Shown piece after piece: positions 12,660-24,488 of a DNA stretch of 64,000 nucleotides. How positions within the stretch are numbered: the stretch's first letter is position 1; each line of letters starts with the position of its first letter. The stretch covers positions 765,092-829,091 of the forward strand of contig SCFE01000020.1 in the NCBI GenBank assembly GCA_004352715.1, written 5' to 3'. Source of the DNA: Hofstenia miamia (taxonomy: Eukaryota > Xenacoelomorpha > Acoela). The notes under the pieces were generated by a model. It searched no databases, was not told the origin of the DNA, and worked only from the letters and a program-made list of their open reading frames with translations. The position numbers were made by a program, and so were the translations under genes.

Positions 12660-12890
12660 CTCTTTCGGTACCATAAGCGACTAAAGTCGACTTCAAAATA
12701 TAACGCTATGACCGCCATAGACGACTTTAGTCGACACAGTTCACTAGTCAGTTATCGTTCGTGTTTTTGAGGGAATTCCCTCTATGTGGCGAGTGAGGAA
12801 TGTTACTATTTTAAGTATCATGGGATCTACTTCCGTTGTAAACATTCCCGCGGTGTCTGCAAGTTATAAGGTTATGTGGCGCCGAAAGAG
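12660..12890. mobile_element. TTAA-flanked MITE, 231 bp
   Basis: TTAA lies at 12656-12659 and 12891-12894. The ends are CTCTTTCGG and CCGAAAGAG, followed by less conserved inverted sequence. Inside the left end the palindromic CGACTAAAGTCGAC and GACGACTTTAGTCGAC motifs repeat. The TTAA duplication and short inverted ends are the hallmark of piggyBac-type non-autonomous elements. Confidence 0.8.
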
Positions 12891-12894
12891 TTAA

Positions 12895-13655
12895 TCCAAA
12901 TCTCACTAGTTTGTCAGTATTTACACATTATAGTTTGCACTATCTAACAATAATAAAATTTTCAAATCTGAAATCAATGACTTAATACCATTGAATCTTT
13001 GCTATACAAGGTTTCTAATCCGGGGTAATTGAAATCAAAATTTTTGGTTAAAACTAACTAATATTAAGCTATGTCATTGTATTGACAACTTTTTTGCTAT
13101 TTAGCGAACATTTGTATAGTTTCATAAGAATATTTATATTCACTGCACTAATTGTCTAATCCGTCATTAATTAATTTGCGCAATCCGGATAAATAGATAT
13201 ATGAGTATGAGCTCACAGAAGGATGAAGGCGGGAAGCAATTTTAAGGAACAGGCCTGCCCGCTCCCCGTTTATTTTCTCAAAAATTGCCCCTGAGACAGC
13301 CTACATAGTTTTTCAAAAATCGAAACATTACTAGCCGTCACGCATTTCAAGTTTGCTTTTCTTGAGCTGCAAATTGGTAGTTTAATAATCAGTAGATTAC
13401 CAAAAACAGAATTTGTATAGATAACCAAAAAAATCAATATATTAGAACCTGGAATAATTGACTGAATATAAGCTGAAAAACAAACTGATAATGTATGTAG
13501 AAATCATTTAAAATATTCTTATTTTAATATTAGCTTAAAATTGTAGCAAGGCAATTCATCCAGCTTGCATGCTTTTTGTTCCAGTCCATACCGTGGACAC
13601 ATGAAACAGGCTAGCCAACAGCTCACATGGGACGTCCTGGACGCTTTCACACTTG

Positions 13656-13692
<37 letters not shown>

Positions 13693-15037
13693 NNNNNNNN
13701 NNNNNNNNNNNNNNNNNNNNNNNNNNNNNNNNNNNNNNNNNNNNNNNNNNNNNNNNNNNNNNNNNNNNNNNNNNNNNNNNNNNNNNNNNNNNNNNNNNNN
13801 NNNNNNNNNNNNNNNNNNNNNNNATATATATATATTGAGTCATAATTAGCCAAAAATGATAACAACTCTACTATTATTCAACTTATCTCTGTATACATAA
13901 AACTTTTCTATTTGAAAAATCTGCATAGGGTCTACATACATGAAACATTTTTTCAACTAGCTTTGCTATAAACTACCATTGACTGACAAGCACTATTGTA
14001 ACCGTTTCCGGAAATCTCTGAAAGAGTCTAGAAAAATTGAGAGGAATTTCAGCCATTTTAATTTGGATTCTATTTATCGGTTCTATCCCATCTGAGGATG
14101 ATGTACTCGATTTCGAAGATATGCGAAAAATCTAGTTCTTCAGATAGAAAACGAGTAGATGTTGTGGACTTTCTGAACTGCATCTAAGTCTCGCTCTACG
14201 TTTTTCTAGATTACTCTGGACTTTGGCCTTCCTTGACCTGATATCGGATGCACAAGAGAATCTGTTTCTAGCAGTTTATTTTTGCAAATCAGTAAAAGTT
14301 TGTTTAGGTAGTGCTTTTTTATTGAATTCAATACGAAATCGTGCCTACAGTTCTCTACAGTACAGTTACCTGTTGCAGTAATTACCCAAAAGATAATCAA
14401 AACTCGCTCTTTAAGTGTGTATTCCATCTCTTATTTACACTACTTTCGAAATGAAAAATTTTTAAACAGATTAACTTACTTTCAATACGAATTCGATCAC
14501 GCAGTCATGGTAATTATGAGTCATTTCTGTTTACAACTCTTAGCGGTACAAAACCTGCTAAGCATGAACGAAAACCTTTATTTTTGGTTCACGGCTAATT
14601 TGGTCTCACCCGGTATATATATATATATATATATATATANNNNNNNNNNNNNNNNNNNNNNNNNNNNNNNNNNNNNNNNNNNNNNNNNNNNNNNNNNNNN
14701 NNNNNNNNNNNNNNNNNNNNNNNNNNNNNNNNNNNNNNNNNNNNNNNNNNNNNNNNNNNNNNNNNNNNNNNNNNNNNNNNNNNNNNNNNNNNNNNNNNNN
14801 NNNNNNNNNNNNNNNNNNNNNNNNNNNNNNNNNNNNNNNNNNNNNNNNNNNNNNNNNNNNNNNNNNNNNNNNNNNNNNNNNNNNNNNNNNNNNNNNNNNN
14901 NNNNNNNNNNNNNNNNNNNNNNNNNNNNNNNNNNNNNNNNNNNNNNNNNNNNNNNNNNNNNNNNNNNNNNNNNNNNNNNNNNNNNNNNNNNNNNNNNNNN
15001 NNNNNNNNNNNNNNNNNNNNNNNNNNNNNNNNNNNNN

Positions 15038-15070
<33 letters not shown>

Positions 15071-15749
15071 TACCAACTTTCTAATTTGTGGAAATTATAA
15101 TACATTCAAAATCATATTTATGATAATTTTGTGACCATACGTGTATTGTAATGTAATTCGATTTTTCATTTTCAAAAGAATATCATTTTAAATACTTATA
15201 TATTTTTAAAATTGTAAACTAATTTCAGTTTTTATCTACATTTTGTCATCATTTATTGTTGTGAAATCATCAATTACTATTTAATTTCAATATGCAAGTA
15301 CATGGGTATTTAGCGTTCAGTGCAAAGCCACTATTGGTTTTTTCACAGCTTTGTTAACAAAAGTCAAACTATTTGAAACCGAAAGATGTTTTTGTTTGTT
15401 TAAATAGTATATCAATTGACGCATCTGATTGCCAAAATGTATACCAAACAATCAATGCTAAGTATCGCATTGCAAACAATTTATAGAATGTTGCAAATTT
15501 TTGTAAATGATTTGGGTGAATCTGCTTGCTTGCAAAATAAAGATAAAGAATAACAAATTTTATTATTAAAATTTATCAACGAGCACAAACTAAATGAAAG
15601 CAATTAAATTGTTTTATTTTACATAGTATATGATGTGTTTATTTAGCTGCAATGTTTCCATCTCTTTGATATTGCCCAAAGTTATAAATATTAATTTTTG
15701 TTAATTGCTAATTTAAAGTGGGATACATTTTACAAACCTAGAATTGATT
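12895..15749. other. No gene seen; two TA-bounded assembly gaps
   Basis: Gaps of Ns occupy 13693-13823 and 14640-15037. Both are flanked on each side by (TA)n, so the missing sequence is probably a longer TA array or sequence behind it. Nothing else is supportable. Confidence 0.6.
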
Positions 15750-15751
15750 TA

Positions 15752-16222
15752 CCGTAAAATGGGGGTAATTCGGAAATTTTTTTGAGGGTTTTTAAATTTT
15801 TTTGTCATTTATAATGATGCTATGATCATATAATCCTACACGAACCCAAATGGGACATTATTTACAAAATGTAATGACCCGGTAAACTCAAGCCTTGTAG
15901 AAATTTGTCTTGATAATTTCTTCGAGGGGTACTTAAAAAAAGAACAAATGGGGTATTTGCACACCAGAAACGATCTAAATCAAATGCAAATGTTGCAAAC
16001 TGAAGTTAAAATGAGTCTATGTACAATAAGCATACTCGAAAAATGGATCAACGCTTTCACCGTTGCACTTGTCACAGAACCATTAGGCACAAGTAACACA
16101 TTGGATCCAGTCCGGTCCACTGGACTTATTCATAAAGGCGATTGAACAGTTTGCGCATGTGTCGCATTCATCACTTGAGGATAAAAAGTGACAAGGTGTC
16201 CGAATTACTCCACTCAATTTTA

Positions 16223-16225
<3 letters not shown>
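15752..16225. mobile_element. TA-flanked MITE
   Basis: The left end reads CCGTAAAATGGGG then GTAATTCGGA. The right end, reversed, reads TCGTAAAATTGAG then GTAATTCGGA. TA flanks both ends, and the right flank runs into a (TA)n tract up to the N at 16281. The 474-bp body has no coding capacity. It is consistent with a Tc1/mariner-superfamily MITE. Confidence 0.6.
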
Positions 16226-16280
<55 letters not shown>

Positions 16281-16602
16281 NCACTAATTGAATTTCATTC
16301 TATAAAATATCAATAATGTATTACAAAACTATTATAAAATTATGGAAAATAGACTCGAATTATAGACATAGAAAACAAGCTATGTAACCCACACTGCATA
16401 TTTTTAAAAGTAAAGGTGAGATATATGGTAGAAAAATGGTGAAAATATATGATATTTTTTATATTTGACAAGTAAGGAGTGTCTTAACCACATAACTGTA
16501 TGTCAGAAAAAATTAAGATGACCTAAATACAAATATACAATGATCCCACTTTCACATCTTACTTAATTGCTTTCAATATTGTAAACTAGATATTAAGTTT
16601 CA

Positions 16603-16755
16603 ACAAATTTAAGAAAAATATTAATGATTCTAGAAATTGAACAAATTCAAGATAAATATTAATGATTCTAGAAATTGAAAAAATCGAAGAAAAATATTTA
16701 TGATTCCAGAAATTGAACAAATTAAAGAAAAATATTAATGATTCTAGTAATTGAG
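16603..16755. repeat. Minisatellite, about 43-bp unit, 3.5 copies
   Basis: The unit contains GAAAAATATTAATGATTCTAG followed by an AATTGAACAAATT-type block. Copies differ by scattered substitutions. Confidence 0.75.
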
Positions 16756-17119
16756 AAAACAGACAAATTAAAATGTTTAAATATTTGATAAACTTGTTGA
16801 AATCAAATCAAACACAATGATTTTGAAAGATATGTAAGATACTAGGAAGTTTTAAATAATTCAAATGATTACAAAAAACGCATGCATGTACACCGGGAAT
16901 CAATATCGTAAAAAACGAACAAAGCTGTTTCTGATATATGCCTTTTCCAAAATTGCAGCTGAGGTTATTGCCTATCTAACAGGTGATTATTTTACAAATG
17001 TATTTGGCATCTGCTTTATAGCAATTTATTCCAATTTGTTACAGCGCAATAATTTGGTGCTATCGCAACAGTTTCTATAACTCATTTGACAAACACCGCA
17101 TCAAACTGGTCTGACAAAA

Positions 17120-20100
17120 ATGGGAAAAGGAGAAATTGTGCTAATTGTGGTAGTCTTAGTTCAGGTAATTTGAACCATAGATTCTACTATATGTTTATTC
17201 AAGTAATTATACGTCAATAATAGATATCCTACAATCTGTCAATATTTTATGCTGAGTATATCACTTAACAAGTTGGAAAAACGATATGTATGTATTGGAC
17301 CCAATTCGCTTAGACCTTCAAAAATTATAGAATGAAATTTACAGGATTAGCTTGATTTATTGCTAAAACTTTTCATGTGAATACTATCCTGCATAATTGC
17401 ATACTTTAGACAATAGCGTTTCTTTGCGCCGCAGCAACAGTGTTGTTCACATTATACAAATCTAATGGCAATGGTGATTTCTATGGAATTTATGTAGAGT
17501 ATAGCAAAAGTGGGGATGCAGTTACAGATACCGGTAAGTCTATTATTCTAAAACAGCTTGAAATAACCGTTAGAGCTCTTGCTTATAATAAATTTTTAGT
17601 TTTGCTTGGACAGATATATAATTATTGCCACAATGAGCTATATTTTGACTTTGTGCTGTGAAATCACCTCACATTATACAATTTAAGCTCAAATTTTGTT
17701 TTAAAAAAATGTCCAAAAAATCTGTTCTCTTTGATTCCATCCAATCGAATAGAGAGTCGATTCTGACATAGAATCTGAATCGATTTCATTCATTTTAAAA
17801 TTCTATTGTCAATTCCTAGCAATTTACGAATTCAGAGGGTGGAATTTTTACTAAAAAATTTACATAAAATCGGTCAATATTATGCCAAACTGTTCCGTTT
17901 TTGTATTAGCAGTTTAGAATTTCCTGAAAAAATTAATATATAATACATTTATTTGACTGAAATCTGTTACTAAGGATATCAAAAGAATTTGTACTTGCAT
18001 GGGTTGGATTCATATTTTTACAAAAAAATTAAGGACGTGGAGGGCAGATTATTAATATTTTCTCAATGTTTTTAAAACTTCCGAAATAATCTGTGTATTC
18101 TCGATGTTAATTGGAATAAACTTTGCGTGTAGAGCTGAAGTAGATCTAATGTAACCGAGTGAGTAAAAAACCAATATCTGCTTTGCTCTGAATTTTAAAT
18201 CCTAGAAAACTTAACCTTAAGCATCCTAGCGTCCGTTTTAAAGGGCAAAACGTTTATCCAAATTTAGATGAATTTTCTCCAAGCCTATTTCCAAATTTGA
18301 AAATCTTGGGGCATGAGTAGGTCTATTGGGGTACATACTTTAATGCAATGTTGAAAATTTCTATTAAAGATTCTTGTTATGGCAGATATTGTTGAATGTA
18401 TTAACAAGTTTTCTTAGAAATTTTCGAAATTTTGAAAAAGATTTAAATTTTCTCCATACCCATTGTTCATGTATTTAGAAGGTTTTGAGCCCCTAGAGGC
18501 AACAAAGAACTTTGACTGTTTCTTAATTTGTGCAAGGATATTCCCAACCTATCGAGGGGTGCCGTGCGCAAAGTCAGAGGTCACGGGGCCGAAGCGTTTA
18601 AAATTTTTTATAGGATTATGAAATTTTTTAAAAATCACCAGGTTGTTTAAGGTTAAGCAAGAAGTTTAAGTGGCATATAGTGACATAACATAATTTGGTT
18701 GTCAAAATGACTGACATTTTTCGAATTTTTTCATGATTTTTTTAGTTCTGCAGAATTTTAACACAAAATTATTGTTATTAAAATATTTTAGTAATATAAA
18801 AAAGCTATCTCTTAGTCTGATTAAGTTGAATTTTAACTCATTTTAGTTTTATACAAAATTGTAATTCAAAAATTTCTTGAAATTTTTTTTTTCAAAACCA
18901 GTTTCAAATGGTTGTAGATTCTTATATCTTGAAATATTTTCTTGGACTGTAACTAAATTGCAAACGAAATTTTTTTATAGTTGCATGAAATTTAACTAGA
19001 TCAAACTATATATTTAAATTTTACCTAGTAATTAACTTAAGGTAAGTTTAAATAAGAGAAGTTTTTTCAATAAAGAAAGCCGATTTTTTAAAAAATTTCT
19101 TAAAATAAAAAAAGAAAATGCTAATAATAATAATTAACTATGGAAATATTTAACCTAAAATCTATATTTTTTAGAATCAAACAATTGGTTAAGCCTTTCT
19201 CGTGACATGATTTGGTACCAACTCGTCTGCGGTTTTCATATATTTTGGTATGCTCTGATAGTTGGGGTTTTTGGCCTCTTAGGAAAAGCTGATAAGATCA
19301 TTGGTACAACGATCTCCGAAGCAGTCCATTTTGTAGTAATTGTTCTTTCAGTCTGGCAATGTGAGTTCGATTAAATTTATTAGCTGTATAATTAACTGAA
19401 GGTAGTTTTGACATTTGATACGATAGGGGAGAACATAACGTATTAGCTATAATGATTGAGCTTAAAACACAGAATAAATATCGAAAGAAAGTTGTTAGGA
19501 AATTATCAAACCCTCACTTTCTCAAAATAGGCTGTTGAAAAACAACTTCAACCTCAACTGAGCCAACAACAAAGTGCAAATGTTTTTTCACACAAAAATC
19601 TGCCGGACTATATCCTATATGTAGGGCTTTAATTGCATGTAGAATTTAAGATTATGAGAAATTATGCACCATAATTACCTAAATATCAGGGCCCAGCGGT
19701 ATGCTCACACCGAAACCGATACCGCGGTTTTTGACCACACCGAAAAATACTGATATCCGCGGTATCTTGTCAAAAAATTGATCGGTATTTTCATTAAAAG
19801 TATGTGTGTTGTATGCAACTCCGCGAGTCAATATGAAAACTTTAAGTATTCCTGTACGATCTCTAGAGTATAGCACGTTGGAAAATTCCTGAATTTTTTT
19901 AAGAAGAACGGTCTATTAATTATGCAGTTACAATTATATGGCTGATTATAGCACAAATATTATCACATCATTTATATAGTTTTTCTTAAGAAAATCTGAT
20001 TTTATAATATGCCTATTTGGTTACATTTATTTCTTTACCCACAACCACAATTATCAAATCAACTTTTGGGGATTCTAAAATGCTACTTAACCTTGAATGT

Positions 20101-20218
20101 AGTGCGAAGTTCACAGGTATAATTTATAGACTCGAGTATTTATGGTACTTCTTACAAATGCATCTATTGTTCTTTTCAGTTGTTTTAGGTAGCAAATTCC
20201 TGCCACTATTACTTTGAT

Positions 20219-20257
<39 letters not shown>

Positions 20258-21823
20258 ATTCATAGTCATACGGATACCGAACCGACTCCCAAAATTTTCA
20301 TACCGCCGGGCCCTGTTAAATATGTATGTAATGTATGAATAAAGGAAAATAAGCCATTGTTCGATTTTGTATAATGTTTCACATAAATGCATAAATCAGT
20401 AAGTACAAAGTTATAAATACCCTATATGTTAGTTATGTTAGGCATAAACCCAAAGCAGTATTAATGTGAGGTGGGCGGGCGTCGATAGGAAAAACAGAAG
20501 GAGTTTTCCCAAGCATATTGAAAAATTTAATTTTAAATTTATTGTTTTTGTGGCAGTGACTATTTGCGGGATGAATATATGAAATTACCTATATTAAAAT
20601 TTGGCATGAAAAATTTGGACCATTAGGCTATTTTCACATTTAAGTTTTTTTCAGTAAATCTTAATGACTAAGTGATTTTTAATATTCGAATGCATAAAGG
20701 CTTCAACTACGCCTTCTGGCAGAATAACTATGTATAGAAATCTGTAGTATGAATAAAAATAATCGCATTTCACAAAAACAGCAAAAAAATTCTGAACACT
20801 ACTCGTTGAGCATTCGCATCATCTTGCAGAATCCGCAGCCTTTTTCCTCTACTAAGGAATTTTGTATTTCTATCCTAAGCTATATTTTTAGGTCTAAATA
20901 ATAATAAAGCGTATAATAAAATGCTTAGCAGGTTGAAATATTCAACAATAGTTTCTACATACTATACTTTAACCATAGTATAAATTTTGAATATCTTAAT
21001 CTTCAACAGCTTATGCCTTTGTAAAATAGAAATTTCCTAATTTTTAAGCAATTTTCTCCAAGCCTATCATGAAATTAATTTGAAATCCTGAGATATATCC
21101 ACAACTATTTGTGAACATGCTCGAACGTACAGCTGGAAATTTGTACAATTGTGTATTGTTGTGCTGAACGGATTGAAAACATTGATGATTTTTGTTGAAA
21201 ATTCCAATTTATTTAAAAAGTCTTAGTTTCTCAAAATTCCTAATGTTCACTTAATAAAGGTGTCTAAGGCCAATAAAAACAACAACTAGCCTCAACTATT
21301 TTGTTTTCTATAAATAGACTACTTAAGTCCCGTCTGGATACCTGTGCAAAAAGTCAGCATTAAGGCTGAAAATGAAAGAGGTGCATGCAGAATTTTTTTT
21401 ATTATTTTGAATGTCATGAGCGCTTAAAGTTTCTTAAGGAAACAATGAAATTTCCAGGCAGCTTAAGCCTAATCAGCAAGTAGTTGATAATTCATTAGAA
21501 GTTTGCTTATTACAACTAAAGTGGTGGTAAATTCAGTATATTTGAAAAAATTGAAACTTTAATCTCGAATAGGCTCAATACAGAAATTATTGATCTTCGC
21601 TTAGCATATTCATTTATGTATAAAGTTTCTTTGAAAATTAATTAAAGGATTTATTATTTTAGTTGGATGTGCATTTTTTGCAAATTTCCTGGCAAGTCAC
21701 GATTTCGAGACCATCTTGCGCCCAAAGGCAAATATTGGCTGGGTAGAAGTTTTTGGACATCTGGGATACGTGTTTTGCTTTGTGGTTTTCGTTCTCCTTA
21801 TTGTACGAAAAGTTATTGCTTAA
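17120..21823 (+). CDS. Four-exon gene for a 171-residue four-helix membrane protein
   Basis: Joining 17120-17164, 17410-17533, 19175-19360 and 21663-21823 gives one uninterrupted frame with consensus GT/AG at all three introns (245, 1641 and 2302 bp) and phases 0, 1 and 1. The ATG sits in a good context (ACAAAAATGG). The product has four hydrophobic segments at about residues 5-31, 68-93, 106-128 and 148-167. The loop after helix 1 carries NGNGDFYGIYVEYSK. A conserved-looking WYQLVCGFHIFWYAL lies in helix 2. There is no cleaved signal peptide; helix 1 is the anchor. An AATAAA lies at 21991. I do not recognise the family; the layout resembles MARVEL-like tetraspan proteins, but that is inference from topology only. 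Introns 2 and 3 contain MITEs. An upstream non-coding exon may exist. Confidence 0.8.
18221..18646. mobile_element. TTAA-flanked MITE, copy 2, in intron 2
   Basis: The element lies between TTAA at 18217-18220 and 18647-18650. Its ends are GCATCCTAG and CCAGGTTGT, imperfect inverted repeats when read with the TTAA. It matches copy 1 (2683-3810) through the whole body, including a GGGGCATGAGTAGGTCTATT-type block and a GGTCACGGGGCCGAAGCG block. The gene is still open across it, so the insertion is tolerated. Confidence 0.8.
19687..20315. mobile_element. hAT-type MITE in intron 3
   Basis: The ends are CAGGGCCCAGCGGTATG (19687) and CATACCGCCGGGCCCTG (to 20315), inverted with one mismatch. The flanks CTAAATAT (19679-19686) and TTAAATAT (20316-20323) agree at 7 of 8 positions, as expected for hAT insertion. 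The interior has further ATACCG motifs in both senses and a (TA)n tract at about 20221-20254. No transposase is encoded. Confidence 0.8.
21000..21462. mobile_element. Diverged third copy of the TTAA MITE, in intron 3
   Basis: Flanked by TTAA at 20996-20999 and 21463-21466. The ends (TCTTCAACAGC and TTTCCAGGCAGC) and an internal AATTTTCTCCAAGCCT block are shared with copies 1 and 2. The rest is diverged, so this is an older copy. Confidence 0.5.
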
Positions 21824-24488
21824 ATGACGTATTTGTAAAAAAGTTATAAATATATAATAGCTGTAGTTTTTACTAAAACGTTATTATATATAATTATTAC
21901 ATTTATATGTTAAGCGAACATTATTTAATTCAACAACAATAACGTAATGTAAATCTGTTTTAGATTTCGCACAAAAATATTTAACCTCTTAATAAACACA
22001 ATTTTTCCAAATTCCATGCTAAAAATCATATTATTTTATTATTGATTTTGAATCTGTATATAAGAAAGGTTTCGTGTGAAACATGAACAAACAAATTTTC
22101 AGGATTATATGTTAAGGCATTAATCAGGATTAGGAAAGATAAAAAAATATTTATCGGATCATAAACGGATGTACTCTTTTTGATTCGACGATTTCATCCA
22201 TTCTACTTTATACATTGAAAGCAGGTTGACTCGGCCAACAATAAAATACTCTAGTTTACTGCCAAGATAATATTGCTAAATGATATTCAAAGGTACTGAG
22301 AGTAGTAAAGAAAAGCAGGGGAATGTATATGCAGCTTTCTCAAAATGATCAGTTTTCAATAACTTTTTACACTTTTCTATTGATTTTGATATGAAAACTT
22401 TTCTTTCTACTACTGAGGATTATATTTATGAAATATTATAACACTAAATGCTTACAAAAGTTAGCAAGATGTACATTTTACTCCATTTCATGGAGTATGT
22501 ATGCAAGATGAATATATTGTATAATGCAACTATGAAAAATTAACGTAAACTTTTTGTGAGCGGCTTGCTACTTAGCTGAAGTTTAAGTAGTAATAACCCA
22601 AAGATAAATTTANCAAGATGAATATATTGTATAATGCAACTATGTAAGGTTCTTTGCGTAGTTTCAAACTAAAGCTGATGAAAAATTAACGTAAACTTTT
22701 TGTGAGCGGCTTGCTACTTAGCTGAAGTTTAAGTAGTAATAACCCAAAGATAAATTTAATCAGTTTTTTGCTTTCCAGTTACCATAACTCTATGAATGTT
22801 TCAGCTAGCTTAGGTAGTATATAATTGTATAATTGAAACATATGTCAATATTATCATCGAAAATTATAATTGTATAAACGAAGGTAATGTCTTGCGATAT
22901 TTTTATTGGAATCGAGTCCAGCCGGATTTTGAATTTCGAGTATTGTCTACGTACATGTGCCTATAAATGTCATAAATGTAAAATAACCATTAAATAATCA
23001 TCTGTTCCCAAGTATGAAAAATTAAATTTTAGCGGTTACATTTGTAATTGATAATTATTGTATAAATAGATATAGAATTAAGAAGATTGTTTACCAGCAC
23101 TTGAAATCGCGACTTTTGTCAATAAGGGTTTAAAATAACTTTTACAAAATACGAGAAAATGATATTTTTTATGTTAAAAAATTCAAAGCAATCCTATCTG
23201 GAGGGAAAGGCTACCAAAGTGATATCAATGAATGAATATCTTAATATTAGTAGAAAGGTTTTTCGATTATAAAGTTATATTATTGTTTTCAATTAATCAA
23301 ACACTTCGCTATTCAGTATCAAATCAACAACATTCGATTGGACTCAAACCGACTCAAAATCTGTGAATGTTGAAATTTCAAGTGGTCAGGTATTCGAATC
23401 GCAGATTCTTAGTATAAATATTTGTGGTATATCATCTTAGCATTGAAGAATAAATTATAAGTAAACAAATAAGCATATGTATATATATCCTCTAATACCT
23501 AAAACAACTACTTCCAACTTTAGAAAAATACTATTAGTTAATTGAAGAACGGAATTAATAAATGACAGTGAAATCGGCCAAATGTTGCTGTTATTTATTC
23601 ATTTGTTCCATTCCAGTTAGTGTTATAGAAGTTCATGGTTAGGGTACGGCTTTGATCAGCGGTTGCAAAACACAATAATTATAGTTCTAAGCTTAGACAT
23701 CACAGCATTGTTGAAAAATGATTTTAAAGCGATTCAAACACGAGTGGAACACAAAGTTTCCTACATTGATAAAAGAGACCTCACTTTTTTGACATGAATT
23801 AATTGCTAATAATTTTTTTTAAATCTTGCTCTCACTGACTTACTGTCTTACATTCTGTGCCTGAAAACGTTTATGGATAGTGTAAAATGTGTATGATTAT
23901 ATTGGGAGTAGTGAAAAATACTTAGGTTCCTACAACAATGTTAAAGTTGACAATAATAAGATCTTGAAACTATCACTTAAGTCCCTTCTTGAAAATAGAT
24001 AACAAGTTTGATAATTTCAAAGGTTAATAAAAAATTTTTCAGTGAAAAATGAAAAATTTAAAAACTAAGGTCGTGAAATGCATTTTAGGGTCTCTTTTCT
24101 CAAAATTTTTCGCGGGGCCTCGTTCCGCGTTGGGTCATGACTAAAATGTCCTCCCTCTGTAAAAAAATCCTGCGTATACCCCTTCTTGTGTATATACAAA
24201 AATGCACACAACTTTTTTTACATAGTTCATTTACATTTCAATATCAAATTTAATGAACATAATCACAATAGGCCAGCAAATCCGCGTGAACGATTTCTAA
24301 AGCTGTCTAAATATTTACAAATATTTTTTTGTTCAGATTTACAAAGTATTTTTGCAATATTTGTAAATACTGCATAGAGTTTCAAGTATATTTTCTGATT
24401 CGAGTTCTTCCGAAATTTCAATTAGCTGCGATTTGCTAAGCGTGTCCTAGACGCAATCTACGCCAAGCACACAAGCCTTTTTGTCAAA
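21824..24488. other. Intergenic; contains a duplicated junction
   Basis: The only structure I see is 22504-22758: 109 bases, an N at 22613, then a 145-base version of the same sequence carrying a 36-base insertion. No gene is evident. Confidence 0.6.
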
